Positions 8,805 through 18,241 are shown, counted from the first letter of the stretch. The stretch is DNA of 64,000 nucleotides from an uncultured Bacteroidales bacterium (GCA_902772455.1 CACYAW010000006.1:1-64000); one strand, 5' to 3'. Made by a program: numbers and translations. The notes: generated by a model from the sequence alone, not told the origin.

Positions 8805-9746
8805 TTAGCTGTCGTTTTTGTTGTCTGGCATGGTGGAGGCGAGGTGGAGGACCTGGGCGGTGAAGTCGTCGGGGGGGAGGGTGCTGGAGAGCCAGTGGAT
8901 GGGAGTGCCGCGTTTTTCCATGCCGCGGAACCAGGTCATCTGGCGCTTAGCGAACTGGTGGATGGCGATTTCGAGCTGGCGGAACATCTCCTCTTCACTT
9001 AACTGGCCGATGACGTGCTGGGTGACGAATTTGTATTCGAGGCCGTAATAGATCAGGTCCTCGGGGTCGATGCCTTCGTCGATGAGGCGCCGCACCTCGT
9101 CGATCATGCCTTCGTCCAGACGGGCACGCAGGCGACGGCTGATGCGTTCACGACGGGTGTCACGGTCCACCTCGACGCCGATGACCAGGGCGTTCTCCAT
9201 GGGGTGAGGCTCGGTGAGGGCCTTGAGGTCGGGGTGCAGTTCGTAGTAACGGCAGATTTCGATGGCGCGTGTGGCGCGCGCCACGGTATCGATGTCGCTG
9301 TTGTTGCGCAGGGTCTTCATGGTCTTGAGCAGGGCGGTCAATTCCTCGAGCGATTTGCCGGCCAGTTCGGCGCGCAGCTGCTCGTTGCGGGGCACGGGCG
9401 GCAGCTTGATGCCCTTGACAACGGTCTCGACATACATCCCCGTGCCGCCGCACATGATGACGGGTTTGCCGCGACGGCGGATCTCGTCATAGACGCGCTC
9501 GAAGTCCTCAAGGAACTCATAGAGGCTGTAGCGGTAGCCCGCGGGGCGGATGTCAATGAGGTGATAGGGCACACCGTCATACTCGGCCAGGTCCTTGCCT
9601 GTGCCGATGTCCATGCCGCGGTAGATCTGGCGCGAGTCGGCGCTGATGATTTCGCCGTCAATCGCCTTGGCCAGATGCACCGCCCGGGCCGTCTTGCCCG
9701 TCGCCGTCGGCCCCGTTATCACAAAAAACACATCCTTATAATCCAT
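8805..9746 (-). CDS. miaA: tRNA dimethylallyltransferase
   Basis: Transfers the dimethylallyl group from DMAPP to N6 of A37 in tRNAs that read U-starting codons. 313 residues, typical length. P-loop GPTATGKT at 12-19, DSRQIYRGMDIGTGK at about 37-51 for substrate tRNA and DMAPP binding, CGGTGMYVE in the middle, and a C-terminal region QFAKRQMTWFR typical of MiaA. The start is at the first ATG next to the P-loop. It follows an S9 peptidase gene on the same strand, separated by 129 bp that hold a large hairpin, so it is probably transcribed separately. Confidence 0.96.
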   Translation of the reverse strand: MDYKDVFFVITGPTATGKTARAVHLAKAIDGEIISADSRQIYRGMDIGTGKDLAEYDGVPYHLIDIRPAGYRYSLYEFLEDFERVYDEIRRRGKPVIMCGGTGMYVETVVKGIKLPPVPRNEQLRAELAGKSLEELTALLKTMKTLRNNSDIDTVARATRAIEICRYYELHPDLKALTEPHPMENALVIGVEVDRDTRRERISRRLRARLDEGMIDEVRRLIDEGIDPEDLIYYGLEYKFVTQHVIGQLSEEEMFRQLEIAIHQFAKRQMTWFRGMEKRGTPIHWLSSTLPPDDFTAQVLHLASTMPDNKNDS

Positions 9747-9792
9747 TCTGCCAATCGTTAATAATGTGTATTATCTATCAGATATCAATTGT

Positions 9793-9863
9793 GAAGACAA
9801 GAAAGACAAGAAGGACAATAGAATTTATTCAAAACAATTGTCTTTTTTGTCCTTCTTGTCTTC
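9793..9863. repeat. GACAAGAAGGACAA-type inverted repeat
   Basis: Left arm 9793-9819 and right arm 9837-9863, about 27 bp each with a few mismatches around a 17-nt AT-rich loop. It lies just after the S9 peptidase stop codon and can act as its terminator. Sister of the element at 3156-3232. Confidence 0.6.
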
Positions 9864-9875
9864 TTATTTCAGGGT

Positions 9876-12044
9876 TCATTTGAGGTATTGGTTGTAGAAT
9901 TCGAGGGCGCGTTGGTAGACGACGTAGCGGGCGGAGCAGTCGCGGATGCTGTGGTTCATGTTGGGGAAGACCATCATGTCGCAGGTGCGGTTCATGTCCA
10001 CCAGCTTGGAGACGTACTGCATCGAGTTGACGATGTGCACGTTGTCGTCAGCGCTGCCGAACATAATGAGCACGCGGCCATTGAGGTTCTCGGCACGGTT
10101 GAGCGGGAAGTTGCTGTAGCCCTCGGGGTTCTCCTGGGGTGTGCGCATGTAACGCTCGGTGTAGATGCTGTCATAGAAGCGCCAGGTTGTCACCGGGGCG
10201 ATGCTCACGCCGCAGGCATAGTTGCTGCCGGGCTCGCTCATCGCCATGAGCGTCTGGAAACCGCCGTAGCTCCATCCCATGATGCCGATGTGGTCGGCAT
10301 CGGCCCAGGGCTGGCTGGCCATGTAATTGGCAGCTGCCACGGCATCCTCGGTCTCGTATTTGCCCAAGTTCAGGTAGGTGATGGACTCGAAGTCCTTACC
10401 ACGGAAGCCCGTGCCGCGGCTGTCCACCTCGCAGACGATATAGCCCTGGGCGGCAAAGTACTGCTCCCATCCCATGCGCCACTTGTTGAGCACCTCCTGC
10501 GAGCCGGGGCCGTTGTAATGCTCCATGATGACGGGATACTTCTTGGTCGGGTCAAAGTCCACGGGCTTGATCATGTAGCCATTGAGCGTGTAGCCGTCGT
10601 GCTCCATGGTGAAGAACTCCTTCTTGGGGACATCGACAGCGGTGTAGCGGCGGGCATACTCCTCGTTGAGCTGCAGGTCGCGCACGCGACGGCCCTTGCG
10701 GTCATAGATGCGGTACTGGTCGGGTGTATTGGCATCGCTGTAACGGCCCACGTAATAGGTGAAATCACCATTAAAGATAGCCGATGCTGTGCCCTGGCCA
10801 TCGACGGTCGAAGGCGCCAGGCGGGTCACCTTGCCCTTGGCATCGACACACTCCACGACACGGTTGAGCGGGCCGCACGAGGCCTGGTAGAAGAAACGTT
10901 TGGAAGACTTATCGTAGCCGTAGAACTGCGAAACAATCTTATTGTTATCGTTGGTGAGCTGTCGCATGAGGTTGCCGTCCAGGTCATACTGGTAGAGCTG
11001 CATGTAGCCCGAGCGCTCGCTGGGAATGACGAAGAATTTGTCCTCGTACTGCACCTGCTGGCTCGTCTCGGCATCGACCCAGGTGTCCGAGGTCTCGTGA
11101 TAGACCTGCTTGCACTCGTCGGTGAGCGGGTTGACGGCATAGATGCGCAAGTCGTTCTGGTGGCGGTTCAGGCGCTGCACCATCAGGCGCTGCGGGTCGG
11201 GGCTAAAGGTGATGTGGCAGACGTAATCCTCCTTGTCGAGGGGCACGTTGAGCTGCTTGAACGAGCCGTCCAGGACGTCATAGCAGTGAACCGTCACGAT
11301 AGAGTTCTGCTCTCCGGCCACGGGATACTTGAAGTCGTAGCGGCCAGGATAAAGCGCATACTCGTCCTTGGGGTTGCAGGTGCCCTGATAGATGACCATC
11401 GAGGCCATCTTCACCTGGCTCTCGTCCCAGCGCAGGAAGGCCAGCGAACGGCTGTCGCTCGACCAGTTGAGCGTGTTGAGCATGCCCAGTTCCTCCTGAT
11501 AGACCCAGTCGGGGACGCCATAGATGATCTTGTTCTTCTCGCCGTCGCGCGTCACCTGCACGGTGGTGCCGTCGATGAGGTTGCGCACATAGACGTTGTT
11601 GTCCTTGACGTAGGCCACACGCTTGCCGTCGGGCGAGAGGGTGGCGATTTCCTCGCCACCGCCGTCGCTCAGGGCCTTCATCGTCTTGTTCTTGAGGTCA
11701 TAGACGTAGTAGTCGGCGCTAAAACTGTAGCGGTAGATTTCCTGAGAGTTGTTCCACAGCAGGACATAGGCGCCATCGGCGGTGACCTCGAAATCGTCCC
11801 AGCCGGTGACCACCTCGTCACGGGTATCGACCAGGACGCTCTCGTCGCCCTTGGCATAGCTGATGCGGTTGATGGCGTTGCCATCGTCGCTCAAGCGGTA
11901 AAAATAACGGCCATCGCTCTTGGAGGGCTGCATGGCTCCGATGCCACGTGGAGAGCTGCCGCGCAGCACACAGTCTTCAAGCGTCAATGCGCTGGCACTC
12001 ATGGCGAGCACCAGCATAGCGAGTGTTAAAAGTATCTTTTTCAT
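9876..12044 (-). CDS. S9 family dipeptidyl peptidase IV-type serine peptidase
   Basis: Removes N-terminal dipeptides, probably in the periplasm. 722 residues from the ATG at 12044, giving signal peptide MKKILLTLAMLVLAMSASA. The N-terminal half is a DPP-IV-type beta-propeller and the C-terminal third an alpha/beta hydrolase. Catalytic residues as read: Ser592 in GWSYGGF, Asp666 in GSADDNVH and His698 in NMNHSI, in the order seen in DPP-IV. The frame is open further upstream to 12413, but that part overlaps bcp in another frame, lacks protein-like composition and was rejected. A purine-rich AGAAGAAAG precedes this ATG. It follows bcp by 56 bp and is probably co-transcribed. Substrate specificity cannot be read from the sequence. 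Confidence 0.93.
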   Translation of the reverse strand: MKKILLTLAMLVLAMSASALTLEDCVLRGSSPRGIGAMQPSKSDGRYFYRLSDDGNAINRISYAKGDESVLVDTRDEVVTGWDDFEVTADGAYVLLWNNSQEIYRYSFSADYYVYDLKNKTMKALSDGGGEEIATLSPDGKRVAYVKDNNVYVRNLIDGTTVQVTRDGEKNKIIYGVPDWVYQEELGMLNTLNWSSDSRSLAFLRWDESQVKMASMVIYQGTCNPKDEYALYPGRYDFKYPVAGEQNSIVTVHCYDVLDGSFKQLNVPLDKEDYVCHITFSPDPQRLMVQRLNRHQNDLRIYAVNPLTDECKQVYHETSDTWVDAETSQQVQYEDKFFVIPSERSGYMQLYQYDLDGNLMRQLTNDNNKIVSQFYGYDKSSKRFFYQASCGPLNRVVECVDAKGKVTRLAPSTVDGQGTASAIFNGDFTYYVGRYSDANTPDQYRIYDRKGRRVRDLQLNEEYARRYTAVDVPKKEFFTMEHDGYTLNGYMIKPVDFDPTKKYPVIMEHYNGPGSQEVLNKWRMGWEQYFAAQGYIVCEVDSRGTGFRGKDFESITYLNLGKYETEDAVAAANYMASQPWADADHIGIMGWSYGGFQTLMAMSEPGSNYACGVSIAPVTTWRFYDSIYTERYMRTPQENPEGYSNFPLNRAENLNGRVLIMFGSADDNVHIVNSMQYVSKLVDMNRTCDMMVFPNMNHSIRDCSARYVVYQRALEFYNQYLK

Positions 12045-12100
12045 GCTTTCTTCTTTGATTTGGGGCCGTGACCGAGTCACGGCACAGTTGACCTGACTAT

Positions 12101-12553
12101 TCAGAAGCCCAGCTCGAGGATTTGGTTGGCGCTGTCCTTGGTGTTGACTTTCTCGATGATGTGCTTGACGATGCCTTGTTCGTCGATGATGAAGGTGGTG
12201 CGCACGGTGCCCATGTAGGTACGTCCCGCCATCTTCTTCTCGCGCCAGACGCCAAAGGCCTGGTTCAGCGTCGTATCCACATCGGCAATCAGCGGGAACG
12301 GCAAGCTGTACTTGTCGGCAAACTTCTGGTGACTGGCGGCACTGTCCTTGCTCACGCCCAACAGGGCATAGCCGGCACGCTTCAGCGCGCCATAGCCCGT
12401 TGCCAAACTGCAAGCCTCGGCAGTGCAGCCCGGAGTGTTGTCCTTCGGGTAAAAGTAAATGATGAGTTTCTTTCCAGCATAGTCACTGGCTTTCACTTCG
12501 TTGCCATTCATGTCAACGCCCAGGTTCTCGGGAATCTTGTCTCCTATTTTCAT
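12101..12553 (-). CDS. bcp: thioredoxin-dependent peroxiredoxin, Bcp/PrxQ type
   Basis: Reduces hydrogen and organic peroxides using thioredoxin. 150 residues, full length. The peroxidatic cysteine is Cys43 in PKDNTPGCTAEAC, with Cys48 five residues on as the resolving cysteine, the alpha2-type Bcp arrangement. YFYPKD and the later VRTTFIIDEQG are family features. No signal peptide, so cytoplasmic. First gene of a likely bcp-S9 peptidase unit, with a well-formed promoter at 12587-12619. Confidence 0.96.
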   Translation of the reverse strand: MKIGDKIPENLGVDMNGNEVKASDYAGKKLIIYFYPKDNTPGCTAEACSLATGYGALKRAGYALLGVSKDSAASHQKFADKYSLPFPLIADVDTTLNQAFGVWREKKMAGRTYMGTVRTTFIIDEQGIVKHIIEKVNTKDSANQILELGF

Positions 12554-12586
12554 ATCGGTTGAGGTTTTAAAGTTGATTTAATCCAC

Positions 12587-12619
12587 AAATATACTACAAA
12601 ATCCCGAATCATGGCAAAG
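12587..12619 (-). promoter_or_regulatory. promoter for bcp
   Basis: The -7 element TATATTTG (12587-12594, minus strand) and the -33 TTTG (12616-12619) are spaced by 21 bp, matching the Bacteroidetes consensus. Confidence 0.65.
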
Positions 12620-12683
12620 GAGCTCCCACTTTCCTCAATAATGCGTTAAATTTTGCGAAATAAATCAGTAATTCGGGTCCAAA

Positions 12684-12715
12684 TTTGTACATCTTATAAA
12701 AAAAGAGTAATTTTG
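12684..12715 (+). promoter_or_regulatory. promoter for bamD-rpoZ
   Basis: TTTG at 12684-12687, then 20 bp, then TAATTTTG at 12708-12715. A good Bacteroidetes primary sigma match, 29 bp before the bamD ATG. Confidence 0.7.
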
Positions 12716-12743
12716 CGGGCTAAATGCGCAAAAACGAGATTTG

Positions 12744-13550
12744 ATGATCAAGAGATTGACAATAATTATGGCTCTGGCCTGCATGCTGGCAGGTTGCGGC
12801 GAGTACAACAAGGTGATGAAGAGCAGTGACCTTGAGTACAAGTACGACTATGCCAAGCGTGCGTTTGAGAACAAGCGCTATACCCAGGCCTACACTATTC
12901 TGACCGATCTGGTGCCCATTTTCCGCGGTACGCCTCATGCCGAGGAATCGCTGTATCTGCTGGGGTTGAGCTACTACGAGAACAAGGACTACATCAGTGC
13001 CGGTTCCTACTTCAAGCAATACTACCAGCGCTATCCGCGCGGCCAGTATGCCGAGTTGGCGCGCTTCTATGCCGGCTACGGATTTTACCTGGATTCTCCC
13101 GATGCCCAGCTCGACCAGACCGAGACCATCCGCGCGATGGAAGAGTTGCAGGCCTTCCTGGACTTCTTCCCCAAGAGCGAAAAGGCCTCGATAGCCCAGA
13201 GCGCCGTGTTTGAGTTGCAGGACAAACTAGTGCTCAAGGAGTTACAGAACGCTACCCTGTACTATAACCTGGGCAACTATATGGGCAATAACTATGAGAG
13301 TGCTGTCATTACAGCCACCAATGCCATCAAGGCCTATCCTTACAGCAAGTACAAGGAAGAGCTGGAGATGCTCGTGCTCAGGGCCCGCTACCGCGAGGCC
13401 GTCGAGAGCGTTGTGGAGAAGAAGACCGAACGATTCCGCACCGTCATCGACGAGTATTACTCGTTCATCAACGACTACCCTGACAGCAAGATGCGCAAAG
13501 AGGCCGACAATATCTTCAAGATTGCCAACAAATATGTGAACGGCAACTGA
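12744..13550 (+). CDS. bamD: outer membrane protein assembly factor BamD
   Basis: Lipoprotein partner of BamA in inserting beta-barrel proteins. 268 residues from the ATG at 12744; a TTG codon just before it is less likely as start. Lipoprotein signal MIKRLTIIMALACMLAGC with lipidated Cys18. The body is TPR-like helical repeats, with the conserved stretch FENKRYTQAYTILTDLVPIF and later YLLGLSYYENKDY. Followed after 50 bp by rpoZ, as is usual in this phylum. No anomalies. Confidence 0.95.
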   Translation: MIKRLTIIMALACMLAGCGEYNKVMKSSDLEYKYDYAKRAFENKRYTQAYTILTDLVPIFRGTPHAEESLYLLGLSYYENKDYISAGSYFKQYYQRYPRGQYAELARFYAGYGFYLDSPDAQLDQTETIRAMEELQAFLDFFPKSEKASIAQSAVFELQDKLVLKELQNATLYYNLGNYMGNNYESAVITATNAIKAYPYSKYKEELEMLVLRARYREAVESVVEKKTERFRTVIDEYYSFINDYPDSKMRKEADNIFKIANKYVNGN

Positions 13551-13600
13551 TGTGAATTCAAAGAAATCAATAACACTATATCATAAATTTCAAGTAAGAC

Positions 13601-13933
13601 ATGGATTACAAGAAGACAAACGCTCCACTCACTACCACCGTGCATGACATCATCGAGATGGCAGAGCCCACAGGCAACATCTATGAGACCGTTTGCATCA
13701 TCAGCAAGCGTGCCAACCAGATCGCTGCCGAAATGAAATCCGACCTGGAGAAGAAACTCCAAGAGTTTGCCACGATGAACGACAATCTGGAGGAAATCAG
13801 CGAAAACCGTGAGCAGATCGAAATCTCGAAGTACTACGAGAAACTCCCCAAGCCCACGCTGATAGCTACCCAGGAATACCTGGAAGACAAATTAGCCTAC
13901 CGCAATCTGGCTAAGGAAAAGGAAGAATTCTAA
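13601..13933 (+). CDS. rpoZ: RNA polymerase omega subunit, Bacteroidetes type
   Basis: Small subunit assisting assembly of RNA polymerase. 110 residues beginning MDYKKTNAPLTTTVHDI, with the conserved TGNIYETVCIISKRANQI and EISKYYEKLPKPTLIATQEY. This lineage-specific form differs from the proteobacterial one but matches what is usually annotated as RpoZ/omega after bamD in Bacteroidales. Co-transcribed with bamD and ended by a strong terminator at 13934-13968. Confidence 0.9.
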   Translation: MDYKKTNAPLTTTVHDIIEMAEPTGNIYETVCIISKRANQIAAEMKSDLEKKLQEFATMNDNLEEISENREQIEISKYYEKLPKPTLIATQEYLEDKLAYRNLAKEKEEF

Positions 13934-13968
13934 AATTAACGGCGCCCCGCAAGGCGCCGTTAATTTTT
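13934..13968 (+). terminator. intrinsic terminator after rpoZ
   Basis: Perfect 13-bp stem (13934-13946 with 13953-13965, core TTAACGGCGCC), 6-nt loop, and a run of five T ending at 13968. Confidence 0.92.
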
Positions 13969-13995
13969 AGCAGTGAGATCAAACGCACAAAAGCG

Positions 13996-15865
13996 TCAGT
14001 TGCCGGCGAGCAGTTTGTCAATCAAGGACGTCACGTCGGCAATGTTGACCTCCTGATCCTGATTAACGTCGGCATTATCCATATTGATGCCCGAGGAATC
14101 CTGACTGAGCAGAAAGTCGATCAGTGCCGTCACGTCGGCAATATTGACCTCATTGTCGTTGTTCACGTCGCCGATATTGGTATTGACGTTGGGATTGTCA
14201 AACACCTCGACATAAACGATATCGGAGGGGCTCGTAGCCCTCGGCATTGGTGCGATAGAAGTATACAAAAGATGGGTGGAAGTCATAATAGTCGCTGCCC
14301 CAGATCGAGTAAGGTATCTCGGTGAGGTCCTCGGTAAGGTTCATGTAATAGGTGTCGGCATCGAAGGTAAACAGTTGATCATCATCCAAGAAGATGCTAT
14401 AACTCAACCATTCGGGATTAATCGGATTACCATCGATATCGTAGTCAGGCAGGGTGAAATTGAGTCTGCTATAGCCCGACTCATCACCACGGTCAGTCCA
14501 CTTGACGCTGGTGGGGTTTGCGGGTACTGCAGGGTCCGTGCTAATGCGCACGCCCCAGGGCAAATCGTCACCCGACTCGTCATGATTGCAAAACTCTATA
14601 ACGGAGAAATCGAAGTTATCACTCCAACAAGCCATCATACTCGTAGCAACATAGTTGTCGGGAAAACCGGCGTAGTAGTCACCTTGGGTCCCAAGCAGGT
14701 AGAGATTATCACCATCAACCTTCATCCGTATCTCCTTGACACTCTGGCTAACCTCATGGCCCAAGTCGTAACGGGGATTACCCTCATCATCAACACTATC
14801 CTGATAAACATAGGTGTTTCCCCACACCAGAACTAAGCCAAATTGGAATTGTTCAGACCAATTCAAATACTGGCCGGTGGGGATGGTGATGATTTTTGTG
14901 AAACGATTATAGCTGCCTTTCACCCAAGTGTTCCCGACATCACATGGCTTCTGAATATAAACGTCAGGTTGGTTGTCGCGGTCGAAAGCAACCTTGAAAA
15001 CACCATCGTTAAAATCAATTTGAGTACCAAGGTATGATTTATAAATAGAAGTACTATTACGTTTATACATGTGTACTGTGCAGCTCTCGGGAATCTCGGT
15101 GATGAGATGTGGCGTGAATGAAGCGAAAGTGAGTACCGTTTTCCACTCAAAGAAGCCGCCAAAAACAGGATCTGAGGTACCTGAACGACCCATACAGCCA
15201 AGGCCGGTGCCCTCAAAACCGGGATACGAACTCCCTAGTGTCGTGAATGAGTCCTGCAGGGTGATGGTATTGCCATCAATCAGGTAAACCGCCTCGGTCA
15301 CATCCTCATTCACATCAAAGGTGAATCGTGAGGATGTACCATGGACTGTGTATGACGACCTACCCCATGCCAGCACAACATTGATGACAGGCGATGATGA
15401 ATGATAGATCCTCTGCCCCATCGGCACAGTGATTTGCGTTCCATCGGCACTTAACTGCCCCTGCACCCAATAGTCTCCAAATTTCACATTGGAGCCATAA
15501 AGGATGTTTTTCAGATAAACCGTGGTGCCGTCTAATCCATAGACGATATCCATTGTATCGGACTGATTGAAACTTTGATAAGTACCGTCGGTTAGAATCA
15601 CGGCTTTGCCTGAACGAGTATAACGCTTCAGATTTCCCTCGGGCCGGCTGTCATCAGTTGCGTTAAAGGCCTGTCTCACGGGAGATGCCGTCATCCTATC
15701 GTTCACGGCATGACGTTTCTCCTTCACATCCTTGTTCACGTTCTTGTCCACCAGGGGAATGCCTCGGGAGTTGTCCTGATCCACACGCTTTGCCGGCAAA
15801 TTCACTCCGGCAACAGCACTTGCGGCAACTGCCGCACTCAACAAGAGGAAAAGTAATTTTTTCAT
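13996..15865 (-). CDS. secreted protein with C-terminal dockerin-like repeats, interrupted by a frameshift
   Basis: Reads as one gene broken near 14227-14230, where a run of four C (minus strand) shifts the frame. The first frame (15865 to 14198) gives 555 residues with signal peptide MKKLLFLLLSAAVAASAVAG. Deleting one C joins ...RTNAEGYEP to SDIVYVEVFDNP, then two dockerin-like repeats (GDVNNDNEVNIADVTALID and ADVNQDQEVNIADVTSLID) ending at 13996. The corrected protein is about 620 residues. The body is beta-rich, with two similar halves marked by repeated (V/T)YLKN- and QTWVKGS-like stretches, and no recognised family. Sequencing error, a true pseudogene and slippage at the C-run are all possible. 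A well-formed promoter lies at 15936-15966. Confidence 0.75.
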
Positions 15866-15935
15866 AAGTCAAATATATTTGGTTAATAATTCAGTTATCT
15901 ACAGAAGCACTTTGGGCATTAAAAAGCACATGGCG

Positions 15936-15966
15936 CAAATATATAACAAATTTAACAAATATCAAA
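15936..15966 (-). promoter_or_regulatory. promoter for the frameshifted dockerin gene
   Basis: -7 TATATTTG (15936-15943, minus) and -33 TTTG (15963-15966), spaced by 19 bp. Confidence 0.6.
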
Positions 15967-16040
15967 CGATAATGCAATAAATTTTCACCAAAATCGCATG
16001 AATTTTATCTTTCGTTTGCCGAGAGGGGGCTTGAGGTTTC

Positions 16041-16751
16041 TCAGTCAAGGCGGGCGGCGGCAAGAGTGAACAAGGAGACGGTGACGCCAGGAATCGCCTT
16101 GAGCAGTGATGAGCACACAGTTAGAGTGGAACCGGTGGTCACCACATCATCGACCAGTAGAATGTGTTTACCTGACAGATGGTCGATGTTTTTTTCATTC
16201 AGGGTATAATTGCCCTGGATGTTCTGCCATCGTTCCAGGGCGCCTTTATGGGTCTGGGTGCTGTGTGGGCGGACGGCTTTCAAGGATTCGATGTAAGGGA
16301 TATTCAGTTCTTCGGCAATGCCACGAGCCAGGTATTCGCTCTGGTTATAGCCGCGTTGAGCGAGTTTACTGCGGTGCAAGGGTACCGCAGTCACCACGTC
16401 GATGCCGTCAAAGAAACGGCTGCCGCCCATATCACGCACAGCACGTGCCGTGAGCCACTGTCCCATGCGAGGAGTACTATGGTATTTGACATCGTGGAGT
16501 ATCGCAGCATAGGGGGAACCTTTTTCATAGAAGAAATAGGCCGTGGCCCGCTCGATGGGCACCTTGCCGGCAAACAACTGTTCCATGGCATTGAAGTCCA
16601 CGTCCTCGTAATGGGTGCGCGGCAAGTCGGCCAGGCACTTGCGGCACAACCAGTGCTCGTCATCGTCTAGCGCCTTGCCGCACACAGGGCAAACGCGTGG
16701 CAACACCACGTCGGCGGCAGCGCCGAGCCATTGTTTAATCGTCTTGATCAT
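16041..16751 (-). CDS. comF: ComF family phosphoribosyltransferase-like protein
   Basis: Linked in other bacteria to DNA uptake and recombination; its substrate is not established. 236 residues. An N-terminal zinc ribbon uses Cys21, Cys24, Cys36 and Cys39 (CPVC...CRKC). The C-terminal half has the type I PRTase motif VDDVVTTGS at 200-208 and the ComF-typical VPLHRSKLAQRGYNQSEYLA at about 123-142. The start overlaps the end of recX by 17 bp, so it is translated in the patatin-recX-comF operon as the last gene. Confidence 0.93.
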   Translation of the reverse strand: MIKTIKQWLGAAADVVLPRVCPVCGKALDDDEHWLCRKCLADLPRTHYEDVDFNAMEQLFAGKVPIERATAYFFYEKGSPYAAILHDVKYHSTPRMGQWLTARAVRDMGGSRFFDGIDVVTAVPLHRSKLAQRGYNQSEYLARGIAEELNIPYIESLKAVRPHSTQTHKGALERWQNIQGNYTLNEKNIDHLSGKHILLVDDVVTTGSTLTVCSSLLKAIPGVTVSLFTLAAARLD

Positions 16752-17229
16752 CGAGTCGGGTCACGAGTTTGACACATTCTCCCGCAATGCCGGCCTCAAA
16801 TCCGCGCGATGCGGCAAAGCGCATCATCGCCGCCCATGCGGCTCGTGGCTCCCGCCCATTCACGGTGCGCCACTTGGCCCTTAGCAGCTCGATGAGCCGT
16901 TGCCGGTACTTTTCCTCATCAATGGCGTTCACCGCCGCGTCGATGAGTTCGCCCGGGATGCCCTTGAGGCGCAACTGGTGTGCAATTTTCACTCTCCCCC
17001 ACCCGTTGAAATTGAAACGGTCGTTGACGAAGGCCCTAGCAAACCGTTGCTCATCGATGAAGCCCTGGCCGATGAGCTGGTCGAGCACCTGCCGAGCCTC
17101 GACGGCATTGAGACCCCACTTCGACAATTTCTCGCGGACGTCGGCTGGAGCCTGCTCGCTGCGAGAGCACAGGGCTGCAGCGCGGTTCATCGCTTGAGCC
17201 ACAGTGAGGGGTTGTCGGGGATTATTCAT
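16735..17229 (-). CDS. recX: RecX family regulatory protein
   Basis: RecX proteins limit RecA filaments. 164 residues from the ATG at 17229 (MNNPRQPLTVAQAMNRAA). Three-helix tandem repeats are visible, with family features FIDEQRFARAFVNDRF and WGRVKIAHQLRLKGI. A longer frame runs upstream to 17313 but lies inside the patatin gene and has no RecX character. The ATG overlaps the patatin stop by 8 bp and the 3' end overlaps comF, showing translational coupling. Confidence 0.88.
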   Translation of the reverse strand: MNNPRQPLTVAQAMNRAAALCSRSEQAPADVREKLSKWGLNAVEARQVLDQLIGQGFIDEQRFARAFVNDRFNFNGWGRVKIAHQLRLKGIPGELIDAAVNAIDEEKYRQRLIELLRAKWRTVNGREPRAAWAAMMRFAASRGFEAGIAGECVKLVTRLDDQDD

Positions 17230-18100
17230 CGACGGTGCCTGAGTTGTTTGCAAGGAATTTCTTGAGCTCGTCGAGGCGTGCCAGCGCCTCCTCCCTGCCC
17301 TGCTGATAGACACGGTTCATTTCTTTGGCATCGTGTGTGGTGCGGCTCACGTTGAGCGGCTTCAACGGGCGGAAGACAAAGGCTGTGCCCTTGCGTTCCT
17401 GCTCACGCACCACTTGCAGTTGCTGGTTGTACATGGCGGGGCGATGCTTAAGGGCCTCGATGACCTTGGGATATTTGCGCAGCAGCGGCTTCATCAGCCA
17501 CATGCCGTGCTCGGCCGTCTTGCGGTAGCCTTCCTCGCGGGTGAGGATGACCACGTTGCGGTCATATCCCTTGCCCATCATGAACTCCAGCGGGATGCTG
17601 TCGGCCAGTCCTCCGTCCAGCAGCAGCCGTCCTCCCACCTGCACAGGCTGAGCCACCACAGGCATTGATGCCGAAGCCCGAATCCACTCAAAGAAATCCT
17701 CATCCACATGGTCGAGCAGCTGATAGACGCCCTCACCGGTATTCACGTCGAAGCAGACCGCATAGCACTCCATGGGTGTGTCCTCAAAGACGTTATAGTC
17801 AAACACGTCGTAGTGGGTAGGCACCAGTTTGTAGGCGAAATAGGCATTATAGTAGTTGCCGGTCTTCAAGAGCGACCTCATGCCGCTGTAGCGCTTGTCA
17901 CGGGCAAAGCGCACGTTATACCGCAACGCGCGTCCCGCTTGCCGCGACTTGTAGTTGCACCCAAAAGCGATACCTGCCGACACGCCCACCATGCCGTCGA
18001 GATAGATGTGATTCTCCATGAGCACATCCAGAATGCCGCAGGTGTACATGCCGCGCATGCCTCCACCCTCGAGCACTATTCCCGTCCTTCCTGTTGCCAT
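17222..18100 (-). CDS. patatin-like phospholipase
   Basis: Ser-Asp dyad lipid acyl hydrolase. 292 residues from the ATG at 18100 (MATGRTGIVLEGG). Oxyanion glycines GGGMRG at 12-17, nucleophile Ser41 in GVSAG, and the Asp162 of DGG. The frame also offers ATGs at 18121 and 18139, but a TATTTTTG promoter element at 18127-18134 places the transcription start at about 18121, so the later ATG is preferred. First gene of a unit with recX and comF. The lack of a signal peptide suggests the cytoplasm. YjjU/RssA-like proteins are the closest type; the substrate is unknown. Confidence 0.9.
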   Translation of the reverse strand: MATGRTGIVLEGGGMRGMYTCGILDVLMENHIYLDGMVGVSAGIAFGCNYKSRQAGRALRYNVRFARDKRYSGMRSLLKTGNYYNAYFAYKLVPTHYDVFDYNVFEDTPMECYAVCFDVNTGEGVYQLLDHVDEDFFEWIRASASMPVVAQPVQVGGRLLLDGGLADSIPLEFMMGKGYDRNVVILTREEGYRKTAEHGMWLMKPLLRKYPKVIEALKHRPAMYNQQLQVVREQERKGTAFVFRPLKPLNVSRTTHDAKEMNRVYQQGREEALARLDELKKFLANNSGTVDE

Positions 18101-18126
18101 GATCTGTGATTGGTTGTTCATGGATG

Positions 18127-18134
18127 CAAAAATA
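18127..18134 (-). promoter_or_regulatory. -7 element for the patatin-recX-comF operon
   Basis: CAAAAATA reads TATTTTTG on the minus strand. It is so close to the first possible ATGs that it decides the start codon of the patatin gene. Confidence 0.45.
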
Positions 18135-18189
18135 CACAAATACTTTGAAATTTTGTACCCATTATGATGGAAATCCGAAGTTTTTGTTG

Positions 18190-18197
18190 TATTTTTG
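18190..18197 (+). promoter_or_regulatory. -7 element for the dockerin/FGE gene
   Basis: TATTTTTG matches TAnnTTTG, 44 bp before the ATG, in the 141-bp region shared with the divergent patatin operon. Confidence 0.5.
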
Positions 18198-18241
18198 CGT
18201 CACACAATTAGTTACAAATCCTTTATTTCCACAAATTAGCG

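Noticed and set aside
9888..12029. 713-codon plus-strand frame
   Set aside because: Antisense shadow of the S9 peptidase; its composition (Val/Leu/Ala/His) follows from the codon use of the real gene.
12045..12413. N-terminal extension of the S9 peptidase frame
   Set aside because: Overlaps bcp in another frame, is Arg/His/Cys-rich, and precedes an internal ATG with a normal signal peptide.
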